A DNA stretch of 64,000 nucleotides from assembly GCA_900552645.1 (NCBI GenBank), contig USAN01000003.1, positions 124,001-188,000 of the forward strand. The letters are read 5' to 3'. This DNA is from an uncultured Bacteroides sp. GTDB lineage: Bacteria; Bacteroidota; Bacteroidia; Bacteroidales; Bacteroidaceae. Both the position numbers and the translations under genes were made by a program. Shown here piece after piece: positions 43,384 to 51,557 of this stretch. Positions within the stretch are counted from its first letter, which is position 1, and each line of letters begins with the position of its first letter. The notes below the pieces were generated by a model. The model did no database searches, was not told the DNA's origin, and saw only the letters and a program-made list of their open reading frames with translations.

Positions 43384-45129
43384 TCAAATACCCAATGATT
43401 TCTTAACAGCTTCGACTTTCTGTACAGATTCGGCATAAACTGAATCATAACAGTTAGGACAACCCATATTACCTTTTACCTCGATATAGAACTTTATCTT
43501 TGGTTCTGTACCTGAAGGGCGTACAGATATCTTTGTACCATCTTCGGTATAGAATTGTAAAACATTAGAAGTTTCAGGCATATCAAGATCTTTAACCATA
43601 CCATCGGCATCTGTCTCCTTAAGACTCTTATAATCCTTGATCGCAATAACTTTAGATCCCCCTATTTCCTTCGGAGGATTATTGCGGAAGTTATCCATCA
43701 TAGCCTTGATTTCTTCAGCACCACTCTTACCGGGTTTAACTACGTTTACTGTAGTCTCGTTAGAGAAACCATATTCAACATAAATATCCATCAACACATC
43801 AAACAATGTCTTTCCCTTATCTTTTGCCCATGCACAAATTTCGGCAAGGAGAGTACATGCAGAAACAGCATCTTTATCTCTAACAAAATCGGCAGCCATA
43901 AAGCCATAACTTTCTTCACCACCACCTATATATTGTTTCTGACCTTCGCTTATACGTATTTCACGTGCTATCCATTTAAAACCTGTATAGCAGTCACGCA
44001 TTTCAATCTTATTCTTATCGGCAACAGCCTTTATAAGTTCGGTTGTTACTATAGTCTTTACAATAAATTCTTTTCCTGTCATCTTACCCATAGCCTTGCG
44101 GTTAGTAATGATGTAGTAAAGAAATAGCAAACAAGTCTGATTACCATTAATAAGCACCCATTCTCCCTTGTTATTCTTACAAGCCATCCCTACTCTATCG
44201 GCATCCGGATCACTTGCCATTACGATATCTGCATCAATTTTCTTTGCAAGATCAATAGCCATTGACAACGCTTCAGCATTTTCTGGATTTGGCGATATAA
44301 CTGTAGGAAAATCACCACTTTTTACCATCTGTTCGGGTACACAAGTAACATTGTCGAATCCAAGCTGTTTCAACGCTCTTGGAATAAGTGTCATACCAGT
44401 ACCATGAATAGGAGTATAAACAATCTTAAGATCTTTTTGACGTTTTATGACTTCAGGATCTATAGATACACTCATTACCTTATCAAGATAAATCTTGTCT
44501 ATTTCCTCTCCTATCATCTGAATCAATTCAGGATTACCATTGAAGTTTATATCGGCAGCCGAATTAATTTTATTTACTTCATCAATAATACCTTTATCAT
44601 GAGGAGCTAATACCTGAGCACCATCATCCCAATAAGCCTTGTAACCATTATATTCCTTTGGATTATGAGAAGCAGTTATAATAATACCGCTCTGACATCC
44701 TAGATTACGTATAGCAAAAGACATTTCGGGAGTAGGACGCATATCTTCAAAAAGATATACCTTTATACCGTTTGCTGAGAAAATATCGGCTGAGATTTCG
44801 GCAAAGCGACGGCTGTTGTTTCTACAATCATGACCAACAACAACAGAGATCTGCTTCATATCCTTGAAATTTTTCTTAAGATAATTTGCAAGGCCTTGTG
44901 TGGCTGCTCCAACAGTATATATATTCATACGATTGCTGCCTACACCCATAATACCGCGCAAACCGCCAGTCCCGAATTCAAGATCTTTATAGAAAGCCTC
45001 TATCAATTCAGTTTTATCCGGATTAGAAATTAAGCGTTTGATTTCTTCCTGTGTCTTCTCATCATACGCCGGAGTCAACCACTTTTTTGCTTTTTCGGTG
45101 ACTTGTTGCACCAATTCTTGATTTTCCAT
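43384..45129 (-). CDS. Phosphoglucomutase/phosphomannomutase family protein
   Basis: Interconverts hexose 1- and 6-phosphates in the cytosol. The 581-residue alpha-D-phosphohexomutase has the phosphoserine loop GIIITASHNPKEYNGYK, the metal loop DPDADRVG, the sugar loop GGGEESYG and the phosphate-binding RPSGTEPKIKFY. Sugar preference (glucose, mannose or both) cannot be decided. It is monocistronic with its own -7 element. It may supply glucose-1-P for glycan or glycogen metabolism. Confidence 0.94.
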   Translation of the reverse strand: MENQELVQQVTEKAKKWLTPAYDEKTQEEIKRLISNPDKTELIEAFYKDLEFGTGGLRGIMGVGSNRMNIYTVGAATQGLANYLKKNFKDMKQISVVVGHDCRNNSRRFAEISADIFSANGIKVYLFEDMRPTPEMSFAIRNLGCQSGIIITASHNPKEYNGYKAYWDDGAQVLAPHDKGIIDEVNKINSAADINFNGNPELIQMIGEEIDKIYLDKVMSVSIDPEVIKRQKDLKIVYTPIHGTGMTLIPRALKQLGFDNVTCVPEQMVKSGDFPTVISPNPENAEALSMAIDLAKKIDADIVMASDPDADRVGMACKNNKGEWVLINGNQTCLLFLYYIITNRKAMGKMTGKEFIVKTIVTTELIKAVADKNKIEMRDCYTGFKWIAREIRISEGQKQYIGGGEESYGFMAADFVRDKDAVSACTLLAEICAWAKDKGKTLFDVLMDIYVEYGFSNETTVNVVKPGKSGAEEIKAMMDNFRNNPPKEIGGSKVIAIKDYKSLKETDADGMVKDLDMPETSNVLQFYTEDGTKISVRPSGTEPKIKFYIEVKGNMGCPNCYDSVYAESVQKVEAVKKSLGI

Positions 45130-45188
45130 AACTATATTTTTATTATAAGAGGTACATAAACATTTATATACTATACATATATATAAGA

Positions 45189-45196
45189 CAAAAGTA
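45189..45196 (-). promoter_or_regulatory. -7 element for the phosphohexomutase gene
   Basis: The minus strand reads TACTTTTG, 60 bp before the ATG. Confidence 0.5.
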
Positions 45197-45239
45197 TAGG
45201 ATTTAAAGATTAAATCCTATACTTTTTTTTACTTATTCA

Positions 45240-46886
45240 TTAATTATTAACAACCTTATAGCGATCACCAGTAGCCTTTACAAGCTCTTTCAAGAACTCT
45301 TCTGGATATCCGGGACGTACAAGTGGTGCCCCATGTCCTGTTTCAGGACGAAGTATAGTACCATCCTTTGCAATCTTCTTGACAGCTCCATCATTATATT
45401 TTACAATCAGAAACTCCCCTAATTTCTTCCATGAATCTACTGCGCTCTGAGCGGTCATGCAACTATAGTTAGTAAGAAATTCTATTGCCTTTGCAGGATC
45501 TTTTTCATACATAGACATCGCAGTAGTTTCAATACCTGCCTGAGAATCGGCATATGTATTCTCAAGTTTGTCTTGTACTTTTTTCATATCTGGAGCCATA
45601 AGGCTGTAGCGAGGACGAATCATATCGGCAACCCAGTTATATATCCAGAAAGCAGAATCCCAAGAGAATGTAACACAGTCGGCTTTAGAATCATTATAGC
45701 AATCGGCAACACGCGTAGAAGAGCAGTAAACTGGAGCATAAACAGTCATATTTGCATCATCGGCGCCAAACCAAAGAACTCCTCCTATTGCATCGGGCAT
45801 AAAAGAACGCATTTGCGCTACAAAAGTAAATGCAGTTTGCTGTGTTGATATAGGACGCTCATTGAAATACTCTACACCATCTACCTTAAAAGTAAGCGGC
45901 GACAATCTGTAAGGAGTCTTAAAAGGACCGGCTCCCATATCATTTGTAATATCTAGAGGAGTTCCTTCATAATGATCGCGCATAGCTTTCTGAATATCTC
46001 TTACAGATATCTTACGGTCTGCCTTTATATATAAAGGCATTGGCTCTTTTGATTTACCCATTACATAAGGAAGATACTCGTTTCCTATCTGCTTATTAAA
46101 CATATTATAATAACTCCACACACGTCCCTCGCAGAATCGAGCTCCACCAAAATCCAAAGGATTATATGCATCGGCAAAGCTAAAATCACTGTTCAGTCCG
46201 TCATAGTAACCTTTTTCACGTGCAAAAGATATAACATCAGGCGAATAAATACAGTTGTCTTTGTCATTAAGATTAAACTTATGAATGCGGCTTTGATTAG
46301 CATGCGCAGCAATACAGTCATCAGGAATGCGCACAGCTACCCATACAGCTCCTTTTACGCCAGGCCCTTTTCCTATCATTTCCATAATCCAGACTTCATT
46401 AGGATCTGCTATTGTAAAAGATTCTCCACTACTATAATATCCATATTCCTTAACCAAATCTGTCATAACCTCTATGGCTTCCTTTGCTGTTCTTGAACGT
46501 TGCAATGCAACATAAATCAAGCTTCCATAATCCATTACACCTGTAGTATCTACAAGTTCTTCACGCCCTCCAAATGTAGTTTCTCCAATAGTAACCTGAT
46601 ACTCATTCATATTACCAACTACATTATAAGTCTTAGAGGCCTCCTTTATCTGACCTAAATACTTACCGGTATCCCAATCTGTTATGTCGCGCATAGCGCC
46701 TTTAGGATGAACGGCTGCAGGAAAGTGATACAACTCTCCGAACATTCCATATGAATCTGCTGAATAAGATACAATTACGGAACCATCTGTCGATGCATTC
46801 TTTCCCACGATTAAATTGGTACATGCCATACTCTCTGTTATAGCAGCAAACAGTACAGTAGCTGCCAATAATAATTTTCTCTTCAT
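45240..46886 (-). CDS. C69 family dipeptidase
   Basis: Ntn-type peptidase of 548 residues. A signal peptide (1-21, ITESMA) is predicted to be removed so that Cys22 becomes the N-terminal nucleophile (CTNLIVGKNASTDGSVIVSYSAD). Family members cleave dipeptides, and the exported form probably works in the periplasm. Conserved features such as EPYGYYSSGESFTIAD-like and VAVRIPDDCIAAHANQSRI segments are present. It starts 30 bp after the M23 gene and is probably co-transcribed, suggesting linked peptidoglycan or peptide turnover. Confidence 0.9.
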   Translation of the reverse strand: MKRKLLLAATVLFAAITESMACTNLIVGKNASTDGSVIVSYSADSYGMFGELYHFPAAVHPKGAMRDITDWDTGKYLGQIKEASKTYNVVGNMNEYQVTIGETTFGGREELVDTTGVMDYGSLIYVALQRSRTAKEAIEVMTDLVKEYGYYSSGESFTIADPNEVWIMEMIGKGPGVKGAVWVAVRIPDDCIAAHANQSRIHKFNLNDKDNCIYSPDVISFAREKGYYDGLNSDFSFADAYNPLDFGGARFCEGRVWSYYNMFNKQIGNEYLPYVMGKSKEPMPLYIKADRKISVRDIQKAMRDHYEGTPLDITNDMGAGPFKTPYRLSPLTFKVDGVEYFNERPISTQQTAFTFVAQMRSFMPDAIGGVLWFGADDANMTVYAPVYCSSTRVADCYNDSKADCVTFSWDSAFWIYNWVADMIRPRYSLMAPDMKKVQDKLENTYADSQAGIETTAMSMYEKDPAKAIEFLTNYSCMTAQSAVDSWKKLGEFLIVKYNDGAVKKIAKDGTILRPETGHGAPLVRPGYPEEFLKELVKATGDRYKVVNN

Positions 46887-46916
46887 TTATATACTTTTAA
46901 TCGATTAATTTATAAT

Positions 46917-48584
46917 TTAAAATAAATAATTTTCTCGCTTTATATTACCACATCTATCTTCAATTATTACATCCATTTTATGAGCCATTCCTTTAGGAAG
47001 ACGTTGAGGATACTTCATAATTATCTTTGAATTCTTAAGATCATATTTGAAGATATAAAATTTTCCATCAATATACACCTTATGATTCTTTATTCCAGTT
47101 TCACTATCACTAACTCTGAACTGTATATTACCATTACGCCATTGATTCTTGTAAAGCGGAATAATCTTCGGAGCTACCGTATCTATGGCTACAGTATATG
47201 TACCAAGTTCACGAATATCGGTTTTCATCCATCCTTTCATATAAGTTCCTCCAATATAATTTTTATTATTTCCTATTACTGAAGCAATATAATATTTAGT
47301 TGAATCTTTTACGGGCATCTTTCGCAAACCTATCATTAGCGAACAATAGCTGTGCAAGGGAACAGGTATATCATGTAATTTGTAAACATTAGCAATATAA
47401 GTACTATCACTTTTAATTTCCAAATTCATTTCTACATCATCATACAACATTCCTTTAGGTATGATAAGTTCTAAGCCTGGCTCCTGAACAACATTACTTT
47501 TGTTCCAACGCAATACGTTCCTTTCATCCACTATATAAGGTTCTATATTGCTTGGTTTGCCTGTAAGCTTGAAACTGTAATCTTTTTTATTACCATATAA
47601 ATCTTCCAGTTCATACCTTATATTATAGTCGCGTTCTTGATTAATATTGATAATACCACGATTATTGCTGGTTTCAATATTACGTAAAGTATTTCCAGGC
47701 AATGAATATGATCTCATGATCCAACTATTTCTTTTCTTGAACTCTTCATAATCAATGTATGCATTTATCATACGATTTTCGTCGGGAAGAATTCCATTCA
47801 TTATACTTGTAAATACTCTTTCATTGTCTACAAAAAGAGAAACTTTATATACTCCATAGTGATTATATGTTCCATCCATATAATCGAAAGCTTTTATTCC
47901 AAAACCTATTTCCCCCCATACCGTAGCTCCTTGATTAAGAGATGCTACCGGAATAGTTTTTTTGTTGCTACTTCCATTAATTATTCCTTTTCCTTTTTGA
48001 GGATAAACTACCACTGCTGTTGCCTGCGGTGCACGAGTGTCCTTTACTTTATCTTTATAGAACTGTAATGGATCAATAAATTCATCAGTATCACTCTTTC
48101 TTATTTCCATATGCAAATGAGGTCCGAAAGAATATCCTTCATTCCCGCTAAATGCAATAATATCGCCTGATTTAAATTTTATTATATCTGGTTCAAATTT
48201 AAGATCAGCAGAAAATGTCTCATGCTTCAGTTGATAATCTTCCACTATCTTCTCGATAGAAGGTACAAAACTTTTCACATGTCCATAAACAGAAGTGTAT
48301 CCATTAGGATGAACAATAAATATAGCCTGTCCATATCCTCCAGGCATAATCAATATTCTACTTACATATCCATCGGCTATGCAATGTATAGGTTTGCCAA
48401 CCTCACCCATAGTTTTAAAGTCAATACCTCCATGGAAATGGTTAGATCTCAATTCTCCGAAATTTGCACTTAGAGTAAGAGGAAAATCAAAAGGAGCAAC
48501 AAAGGTTTTAGGTGTATTATTCTGAGCATTAGATACTAAAAGGCTGCTCAAAGCCATAAAAGTAATATATTTTTTTATACACAT
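46917..48584 (-). CDS. M23 family metallopeptidase
   Basis: Exported LytM-type zinc endopeptidase of 555 residues. Signal peptide 1-20. The M23 domain lies near the N-terminus (about 40-165) with HFHGGIDFKT (Zn ligands His51 and Asp55) and GPHLHMEIRK (His156, His158). Both zinc motifs are intact, so it is probably active rather than a degenerate activator. About 380 further residues form a beta-rich C-terminal part of unknown role. It is the first gene of the pair with the C69 dipeptidase. Confidence 0.9.
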   Translation of the reverse strand: MCIKKYITFMALSSLLVSNAQNNTPKTFVAPFDFPLTLSANFGELRSNHFHGGIDFKTMGEVGKPIHCIADGYVSRILIMPGGYGQAIFIVHPNGYTSVYGHVKSFVPSIEKIVEDYQLKHETFSADLKFEPDIIKFKSGDIIAFSGNEGYSFGPHLHMEIRKSDTDEFIDPLQFYKDKVKDTRAPQATAVVVYPQKGKGIINGSSNKKTIPVASLNQGATVWGEIGFGIKAFDYMDGTYNHYGVYKVSLFVDNERVFTSIMNGILPDENRMINAYIDYEEFKKRNSWIMRSYSLPGNTLRNIETSNNRGIININQERDYNIRYELEDLYGNKKDYSFKLTGKPSNIEPYIVDERNVLRWNKSNVVQEPGLELIIPKGMLYDDVEMNLEIKSDSTYIANVYKLHDIPVPLHSYCSLMIGLRKMPVKDSTKYYIASVIGNNKNYIGGTYMKGWMKTDIRELGTYTVAIDTVAPKIIPLYKNQWRNGNIQFRVSDSETGIKNHKVYIDGKFYIFKYDLKNSKIIMKYPQRLPKGMAHKMDVIIEDRCGNIKRENYLF

Positions 48585-48660
48585 TTCTATTCTATTTTTG
48601 CTTCAACACTCATAAACTTTCTATTTGAAAGAAATATTCAGTCGTTTTTTTCAAGTTGAT

Positions 48661-48669
48661 GCAAAAATA
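48661..48669 (-). promoter_or_regulatory. -7 element for the M23-C69 operon
   Basis: The minus strand reads TATTTTTGC, 77 bp before the M23 start. Confidence 0.5.
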
Positions 48670-48766
48670 TAAAAATAAATCCGTTTTCTATTAAAAGTAT
48701 TCTGCACAACATTACTTTAAAAATAAAAAAGTTTTAATCCAAAACTGACAGAATCTGTTTTTTGTT

Positions 48767-48774
48767 ATATTTGA
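48767..48774 (+). promoter_or_regulatory. -7 element for ald
   Basis: TATATTTG lies 30 bp before ATG 48804. It overlaps the in-frame TTG at 48762-48773 and nearly touches ATG 48777, which excludes both as starts. Confidence 0.6.
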
Positions 48775-48803
48775 AAATGTTTAACTCATTAATTGTTACG
48801 ATT

Positions 48804-49892
48804 ATGATAATTGGAATTCCCAAAGAAATCAAGAACAATGAGAATCGTGTATCACTTACACCTGCGGGTGCAAGAGAATTGGTACAAAGAGGACATACAG
48901 TTTACGTTCAGCACACTGCTGGCATAAATAGTGGTTTTTCTGACGAAGAATACACAAAATCAGGAGCTCAGATCCTTTCTTCCATTGAAGAGATTTATAA
49001 AACATCCGAGATGATTATTAAAGTAAAAGAACCTATTAAGGAAGAGTATGGGTTAATACGTGAAGGTCAACTTGTTTTCACTTATTTTCATTTTGCTAGC
49101 GACAAAGAGCTTACAGAGGCCATGATAAAGAGCAAAGCTGTATGCCTTGCTTATGAAACTGTAAAGGACAAACATGGAGAATTGCCTCTTCTTATTCCTA
49201 TGAGTGAGATAGCTGGAAGGATGTCTGTTCAAGAAGGTGCTAGTTTTCTGGAGAAACCGCACGGAGGAAAAGGTAAATTATTGGGAGGAGTTCCAGGTGT
49301 ACTACCGGCAAAGGTATTAGTTCTTGGAGGAGGTGTTGTTGGAACTAATGCTGCTTTAATAGCAGCAGGAACAGGTGCAGATGTAACTATTTGCGATATA
49401 TCTCTTCCACGTCTTAGACAGCTAAGTGAATTTCTTCCCAAAAATGTAAAAACCTTATTTTCTTCTACACATAATATAGAAAAGGAACTTCCTTATACTG
49501 ATATTGTAATAGGAGCCGTACTTATTCCCGGAGCAAAAGCTCCTCATCTTATAACAAAGGCTATGTTAAAACTTATGGAGAAAGGATCGGTTATGGTTGA
49601 TGTAGCCATTGATCAGGGAGGTGCATTCGAGACATCTCATCCTACTACACATAGTCATCCTGTATATGAAGTAGATGGAATTGTACATTACTGTGTAGCA
49701 AACATTCCAGGAGCAGTACCGGTTACTTCTACGTTAGCTCTTACAAATGCCACATTACCTTATGCCATAAAGTTGGCAGATCTAGGATGGGAAAAAGCTT
49801 GCGAAGTAGATTCAGGACTAAAAGAAGGACTCAATATAGTAGACGGTAATATTGTTTATCCGGCATTAAAAATTCTATATGGTAATAAATAA
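48804..49892 (+). CDS. ald: Alanine dehydrogenase
   Basis: NAD-dependent interconversion of alanine and pyruvate plus ammonia in the cytosol. Starts MIIGIPKEIKNNENRVSLTPAGA. The substrate Arg/Lys motifs are in the N-terminal domain, and the Rossmann loop VLVLGGGVVGTNAALIAAGTGADV follows, with VDVAIDQGGAFETSHPTTHSHP. From ATG 48804 it has 362 residues, close to the family norm. It is monocistronic with a terminator shared with the convergent tatC. Confidence 0.94.
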   Translation: MIIGIPKEIKNNENRVSLTPAGARELVQRGHTVYVQHTAGINSGFSDEEYTKSGAQILSSIEEIYKTSEMIIKVKEPIKEEYGLIREGQLVFTYFHFASDKELTEAMIKSKAVCLAYETVKDKHGELPLLIPMSEIAGRMSVQEGASFLEKPHGGKGKLLGGVPGVLPAKVLVLGGGVVGTNAALIAAGTGADVTICDISLPRLRQLSEFLPKNVKTLFSSTHNIEKELPYTDIVIGAVLIPGAKAPHLITKAMLKLMEKGSVMVDVAIDQGGAFETSHPTTHSHPVYEVDGIVHYCVANIPGAVPVTSTLALTNATLPYAIKLADLGWEKACEVDSGLKEGLNIVDGNIVYPALKILYGNK

Positions 49893-49899
49893 TTAATAA

Positions 49900-49942
49900 A
49901 TTAGCTATATCAGCATTATAACGTAAAGTTGATATAGCTAAT
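49900..49942. terminator. Bidirectional terminator between ald and tatC
   Basis: Arms ATTAGCTATATCA and TGATATAGCTAAT pair perfectly. Confidence 0.6.
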
Positions 49943-49972
49943 AATGATATTCATTCGAAATGATTATGATGT

Positions 49973-50752
49973 TTACTCCGAAGCTTTCACTATTCGAATG
50001 CTTATTTCATATAATATGTATATAGGAAAACCAACCATAAGAAGCGTAAAGACATCGGAAGTAGGAGTTATTATGGCAGCAATTATAAGAATTATTATTA
50101 TTGCATGACGTCTGTAATTTGACATGAACGACGATTTGAGCATTCCTAATTTGGCAAACAGCCAACTGAGTACAGGAAGTTCGAATACAATACCCATCAT
50201 AAGACTAAGCATCATTAAAGTATCCATATATGATGATATAGTTATTATATTCTCTACCTCTGGACTAACCTGATAAGTTCCAAGAAAACGAAAAGTAAGA
50301 GGAAATATAACAAAATAATTAAGAAGTACTCCTATAATGAAAAGTACGTATCCCCACCCTATCACCTTAATGGAATATCGCTTTTCATTCTCGTAAAGAG
50401 CTGGAGAGACAAATCTGAAAAGCTGATATAGAATATAAGGAGAAGCCAACAGCAAACCGGCATAGAAAGCCGCACTCATGTGTATAACGAACTGTGATGC
50501 CAATTGCGTATTAATAAGCTTCACATAAAATGGCTGAGATAAATCGATTGATATATGACTAAAATGCGCTACTCTTTCGAATATTCTATAAGTAATGAAA
50601 TCACTATTCTTAGGCGCAAGAATCACTTCAAAAAGAATTTCCTTGAAAGCAAATGATATAATCATCAAAGTAACTACAGCAATAGCGATATGAAATATCA
50701 CTCTGCGCAACTCTTCCAAATGATCCCAAAAAGTAAGAGTGGGTTTTGTCAT
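49973..50752 (-). CDS. tatC: Sec-independent protein translocase TatC
   Basis: Six-helix inner-membrane receptor of the twin-arginine pathway, 259 residues. Starts with the conserved TFWDHLEELRRVIFHI. Further signature parts are FYVKLINTQLASQFVIHMSAAF, SPYILYQLFRFVSPALYENEKR and GIVFELPVLSWLFAKLG. It starts 3 bp after tatA ends, forming a minimal two-gene Tat operon. Confidence 0.95.
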   Translation of the reverse strand: MTKPTLTFWDHLEELRRVIFHIAIAVVTLMIISFAFKEILFEVILAPKNSDFITYRIFERVAHFSHISIDLSQPFYVKLINTQLASQFVIHMSAAFYAGLLLASPYILYQLFRFVSPALYENEKRYSIKVIGWGYVLFIIGVLLNYFVIFPLTFRFLGTYQVSPEVENIITISSYMDTLMMLSLMMGIVFELPVLSWLFAKLGMLKSSFMSNYRRHAIIIILIIAAIITPTSDVFTLLMVGFPIYILYEISIRIVKASE

Positions 50753-50755
50753 TTA

Positions 50756-50950
50756 TCAATTTTCTTTTTCTTCTTTCTTTTTTTCTTCTTCATCCACACC
50801 GTTCATTCCATCCTTAAAACTCTTAATTCCTTTCCCAAGGCCTTTCATAAGTTCTGGTATCTTTTTTCCACCAAAAAGTAAAAGTAAAATAAGGCCAATA
50901 AATAGGATCTCTTGCATTCCCAATCCTAATAATAATAATGTTAATTTCAT
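50756..50950 (-). CDS. tatA: Sec-independent protein translocase TatA/E
   Basis: 64 residues with one hydrophobic helix (about 3-25), the hinge FGGKKIPELMKGLGKGIKSFKDG and an acidic/lysine tail (DEEEKKKEEKEN). It forms the pore-lining oligomer with TatC. No separate TatB is present, consistent with a TatAC system. Confidence 0.93.
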   Translation of the reverse strand: MKLTLLLLGLGMQEILFIGLILLLLFGGKKIPELMKGLGKGIKSFKDGMNGVDEEEKKKEEKEN

Positions 50951-50969
50951 GATTTATGGTTTTATTATT

Positions 50970-50978
50970 GCAAATATA
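50970..50978 (-). promoter_or_regulatory. -7 element for tatA-tatC
   Basis: The minus strand reads TATATTTGC, 20 bp before tatA. Confidence 0.7.
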
Positions 50979-51346
50979 ATTTAAAACAGTTTATAATCAT
51001 TATTACCACTTCAATTATTTCGTATTCTTCTTTTTATTATTGAATATCAAGCCTCATTATGCTATATTACTAACAATACATACTTAAATTATAAAAGGAT
51101 TTATTGCACTTTAGTAAATTCATCATTTTGTCATCATTATCGCAGTTGTTATACATTCATATTTTATATTGTCTTCATTTTAAAATTGAATAATCACTAT
51201 TTAATGACATTAAGAACATCTCTTTATTGTTTTATTGTTTTTTTTAGTTTATTTTTACTACATACAGCATCTTCTAAATTACATATATTTATAATTATAT
51301 ATACTTTTTATAATAATTAGTGCTATTATATTTAAATCATTATAAA

Positions 51347-51355
51347 TATATTTGC
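51347..51355 (+). promoter_or_regulatory. -7 element for the SusC/SusD operon
   Basis: TATATTTGC lies 203 bp before the SusC-like ATG, giving a leader of about 195 nt that contains a hairpin at 51428-51448. Confidence 0.6.
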
Positions 51356-51427
51356 AAGAACACAATAACGAATTAGCGGTTTGTCTGATCATTTTATATT
51401 AATTCAGACCTATAAATACCCAATTTT

Positions 51428-51448
51428 AAAAAATCTATAAGATTTTTT
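51428..51448 (+). promoter_or_regulatory. Leader hairpin before the SusC-like gene
   Basis: AAAAAATCT and AGATTTTTT form a 9-bp stem with a 3-nt loop. The 3' arm is itself a T-run, so it looks like a weak intrinsic terminator inside the leader. Regulation by attenuation is inference only. Confidence 0.3.
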
Positions 51449-51557
51449 TACCAAGAGAGAACATTATATTAGAAGAATAAACACAAAAACCGATTAACTA
51501 AAAATTCACTTATTTTCAAAGTGCAATTGAATAGATAATCTTTAACATTTTATTTTT

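Larger units (their letters stand above)
50951..51557. other. Long AT-rich gap between tatA and the SusC-like gene
   Basis: It holds the tatA promoter at one end and the SusC promoter with about 200 nt of leader at the other. The middle (about 51000-51340) is very AT-rich and shows no ORF, repeat or structure I can support. There is no sigma/anti-sigma or hybrid two-component gene here. Confidence 0.5.

Noticed and set aside
48762..48803. Upstream TTG or ATG start for ald
   Set aside because: Both overlap or touch the -7 element. MIIGIPKE at 48804 is the conserved start.
50951..51557. Sigma/anti-sigma regulator expected before SusC
   Set aside because: No ORF of the needed size exists in the gap on either strand.
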